Positions 61,976-64,000 of a DNA stretch of 64,000 nucleotides are shown here, in pieces. Each line of letters begins with the position of its first letter. Within the stretch, counting starts at the first letter, position 1. The notes under the pieces were generated by a model. The model was not told where the DNA came from. It made no database searches and saw only the letters and a list, made by a program, of their open reading frames with translations. Position numbers and translations under genes: made by a program. Where the stretch lies: assembly GCA_028339155.1 (NCBI GenBank), contig JAOLBK010000005.1, positions 79,593 to 143,592 on the forward strand. The letters are read 5' to 3'. The stretch is from Litorivicinus sp. Its GTDB lineage: Bacteria > Pseudomonadota > Gammaproteobacteria > Pseudomonadales > Litorivicinaceae.

Positions 61976-62467
61976 TTAGTTGCCAAATAGCAATGTGATC
62001 AGGATTCCTCTTGGAAGAGGGAGTACCAGACCTTTTTGGAATCCCCAGTAAAGGATTGCCAAAACCATACCTGCAAGCAAAATTGCTGTCGATAGCGTCT
62101 CTTTGCATGCGAGGAGATATAACACCACCATTGATGGCAGCGCGATTAAAAAACCAAATAAATGAGCGGCTAAAATGAGCCCAGCAAACCATAAAAAAAA
62201 CCAGGAAACTCGTCTAAACGCATCGGTCGAGACTTCAGCCTCACTGACTGCAAGGTCACCCGATGATTCATCTATCTGTGAACCTGTTTTTTGTGCTCGC
62301 CTTGCGTCGATAATCATCGCCAAGATAACGAGCGGGATGGCTGCTATTGATGTCAGTACGGGCAATAAACTTGCTCGAAATGGCATCTCCAACCCTGAAA
62401 AGAGTGCGTATGAAAAAAGACCTAAGAGGCTAAAGCCTAATATTACTCCACTGATTCTGAGACTCAT
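61976..62467 (-). CDS. tctB: TctB-family small permease subunit
   Basis: 163 residues, four hydrophobic helices with an acidic linker (SQIDESSGDLAVSEAEVS) between helices 2 and 3. Overlaps the tctA end by four bases and precedes tctC by 24 bases. Assigned by position, size and topology. Confidence 0.87.
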   Translation of the reverse strand: MSLRISGVILGFSLLGLFSYALFSGLEMPFRASLLPVLTSIAAIPLVILAMIIDARRAQKTGSQIDESSGDLAVSEAEVSTDAFRRVSWFFLWFAGLILAAHLFGFLIALPSMVVLYLLACKETLSTAILLAGMVLAILYWGFQKGLVLPLPRGILITLLFGN

Positions 62468-63963
62468 ACGGTGTCTCCTTTTTTATTGGTGCCGAAGACT
62501 TTTTTTAGGAATGGCCATGCCATGATTAAAAACAGCAAAATTAAAAGAGAACCTGTGATGGGCCGGAAGATGAATTCCCATTCATACAGTTGGTAAGACG
62601 TCCAGAGATGTCTTTCGGCTTCAGGGCCAAGAACCAATCCAAGTAGGAGTGGAGGGCGGGGCCAGCCATGTAGGCGGAGCCAATATCCCGCGAGTCCGCA
62701 GAGTGCCATGATTACAACATCACCAAAATTGTTAGAGCTAGCAAAGGCTCCAACCACAGACAATGCGCAAATAACAGGGACAAGAAGACTTGGGCGAATT
62801 TGCGTTGCCTTCGCTAAGGGTTTGATAAAGATAATGCACAAAATTGAGGTAATGACACTTGCAATGATCAGGAGCCATATAAAAGAAAATGTAACATCGA
62901 GATTGGTGGTGAGGATTTCCTTTCCTGGTTTAACGCCGACTATTAATAGCCCTCCAAATACCAAGGCGAGTGTTGATGATCCTGGGATGCCGAAAGCAAG
63001 GGTCGGAATCAGTGATCCGCCTTCTTTCGCATTGGTGGCTGCATCGACAGCAATGACACCTCTTACATCACCTTTGCCAAAAGTTTCTTCGGCATTCTTC
63101 TCAGTGGCTCTGGCGTGCCCATAAGCGAACCAATCAGCGACAGATGAGCCGAGTCCCGGAATCATGCCTACCCAGACACCAACCAAGCTTGATCTGATGA
63201 TTAACCACCAATTGGAAAAGGCATCACGAATACCCTGACGTCTGCCACTGTCCAGGTCGTTCAATTCCATCTTTGATATTGCGGTACCAGATGCAACTAA
63301 AGAAAGTAACTCAGGTACTGCAAAGAGGCCTATCGTAACTGGGATGAGGCTAAGCCCTTCCATCAATACTAGGCTCCCAAAGGTGAACCGGGGCACGCCA
63401 CTGACAAGATGGATTCCAACCGCGGACACCAATAATCCCAATAGTCCGATCACTAGTCCTTTAGCTTTGTTTTTACCGCTCAGCGTGGAAACCATGGCAA
63501 TGCCAAATAAAATCAGAACGAAAAATTCCGAAGGCCCCAAGAGGATTACCAATGGCTTTAAAATGGGCAAAGATAGGGCCAATACGATGGCGCCAAAGAC
63601 ACCACCCAACGCGGATGACGTAAATGCGGCTGCCAACGCTCGGGCAGCCTCGCCGTTTCGAGCCATTGGATAGCCGTCGAGAATCGTTGCTTGCGAACCC
63701 GAACCGCCGGGCACCGCGAATAAAATGGATGTGATTGAATTTGCGGTGTTGCTGACTGCCCAGACACTGACAATTAGGCAAATCGCTTCAAATTTTTCTA
63801 GCGTAAAGGCGACTGGTAAAAGCAGGGCAATTGCTGTTTTTGAACCGATGCCCGGAAGTGCGACCAATGTTGAGCTAATAACGATGCCTAGCATCATATA
63901 CATGAATGCTGATGGCTGCATAATGGCGGCCAATCCACCCCATACTGCATCCCAAATACTCAT
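62464..63963 (-). CDS. tctA: TctA-family large permease subunit
   Basis: 499-residue permease. Motifs are VALPGIGSKTAIAL near 33, GMIPGLGSSVADW near 262 and NAKEGGSLIPTLAFGIPGSS near 312. First gene of the minus-strand order A-B-C; the start lies 37 bases from the window edge, so any upstream gene or promoter is outside. The A-B-C order places the binding protein last, unlike the other systems here. Confidence 0.93.
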   Translation of the reverse strand: MSIWDAVWGGLAAIMQPSAFMYMMLGIVISSTLVALPGIGSKTAIALLLPVAFTLEKFEAICLIVSVWAVSNTANSITSILFAVPGGSGSQATILDGYPMARNGEAARALAAAFTSSALGGVFGAIVLALSLPILKPLVILLGPSEFFVLILFGIAMVSTLSGKNKAKGLVIGLLGLLVSAVGIHLVSGVPRFTFGSLVLMEGLSLIPVTIGLFAVPELLSLVASGTAISKMELNDLDSGRRQGIRDAFSNWWLIIRSSLVGVWVGMIPGLGSSVADWFAYGHARATEKNAEETFGKGDVRGVIAVDAATNAKEGGSLIPTLAFGIPGSSTLALVFGGLLIVGVKPGKEILTTNLDVTFSFIWLLIIASVITSILCIIFIKPLAKATQIRPSLLVPVICALSVVGAFASSNNFGDVVIMALCGLAGYWLRLHGWPRPPLLLGLVLGPEAERHLWTSYQLYEWEFIFRPITGSLLILLFLIMAWPFLKKVFGTNKKGDTV

Positions 63964-64000
63964 GCCGCACCCTCAGACAAAAGTGATTTGTATTTAGGCT

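Overview
This window is a dense, protein-coding stretch of a bacterial chromosome, most likely from a proteobacterium. The pointers are the many Tct/Bug-type tricarboxylate transporters, a TRAP-TAXI system, an NAD-linked Fds-type formate dehydrogenase and Lig-type aromatic catabolism. Base composition looks moderate. I cannot place it in a genus; a free-living, possibly aquatic, heterotroph feeding on organic acids and aromatic breakdown products is an inference. I saw no rRNA, tRNA, insertion sequence, phage gene or CRISPR array, and no gap over 300 bases without a gene.

Layout. (1) 1-9.5 kb: a PanB-like protein, a hydrolase, a dihydroxyphthalate-decarboxylase-like (DHPD-like) protein, a Zn alcohol dehydrogenase overlapping a CobW GTPase, and adjacent LigK-like aldolase and LigJ hydratase (last steps of protocatechuate/gallate 4,5-cleavage). 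An SDR, a TauD-type dioxygenase and a 3-hydroxyisobutyrate-dehydrogenase-like enzyme follow. (2) 9.5-17 kb: a co-directional run with an EamA exporter, two almost identical tandem bicupin genes, an orphan EutA-like reactivase, an aldo/keto reductase and an aldehyde dehydrogenase. (3) 17-25.5 kb: an EamA exporter and two single-cupin genes on the minus strand; AbrB-type and MFS transporters, a TctC-A-B transporter and an SDR on the plus strand. (4) 25.5-39.4 kb: formate dehydrogenase (fused GB subunit plus alpha), OsmC, a TctA-TctB fusion with its TctC, two fumarylacetoacetase-family enzymes, a shikimate-dehydrogenase paralogue, two class II aldolase-fold proteins and a second DHPD-like protein. 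(5) 39.7-50.7 kb: a TRAP-TAXI transporter; then a TctDE two-component system with a linked binding protein, divergent from tctCBA, a CaiB/BaiF CoA-transferase and a citryl-CoA-lyase-like enzyme. (6) 50.8-64 kb: a ThDP enzyme, FAD hydroxylase and aldehyde dehydrogenase operon, split chromate transporter genes, a cupin/DHPD-like/ornithine-cyclodeaminase-like operon, a second AbrB-type protein and a fourth Tct system.

Together the genes look like a catabolic and uptake island for carboxylated and aromatic compounds. Four complete Tct systems and one TRAP system sit beside enzymes that would decarboxylate, hydroxylate, open or activate such substrates. The best candidates for something new are the bicupin-bicupin-EutA operon, the regulated TctCBA/CoA-transferase/citryl-CoA-lyase locus, and hairpins between binding-protein and permease genes in three separate operons. 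Only one regulatory system (TctDE) is encoded in 64 kb.
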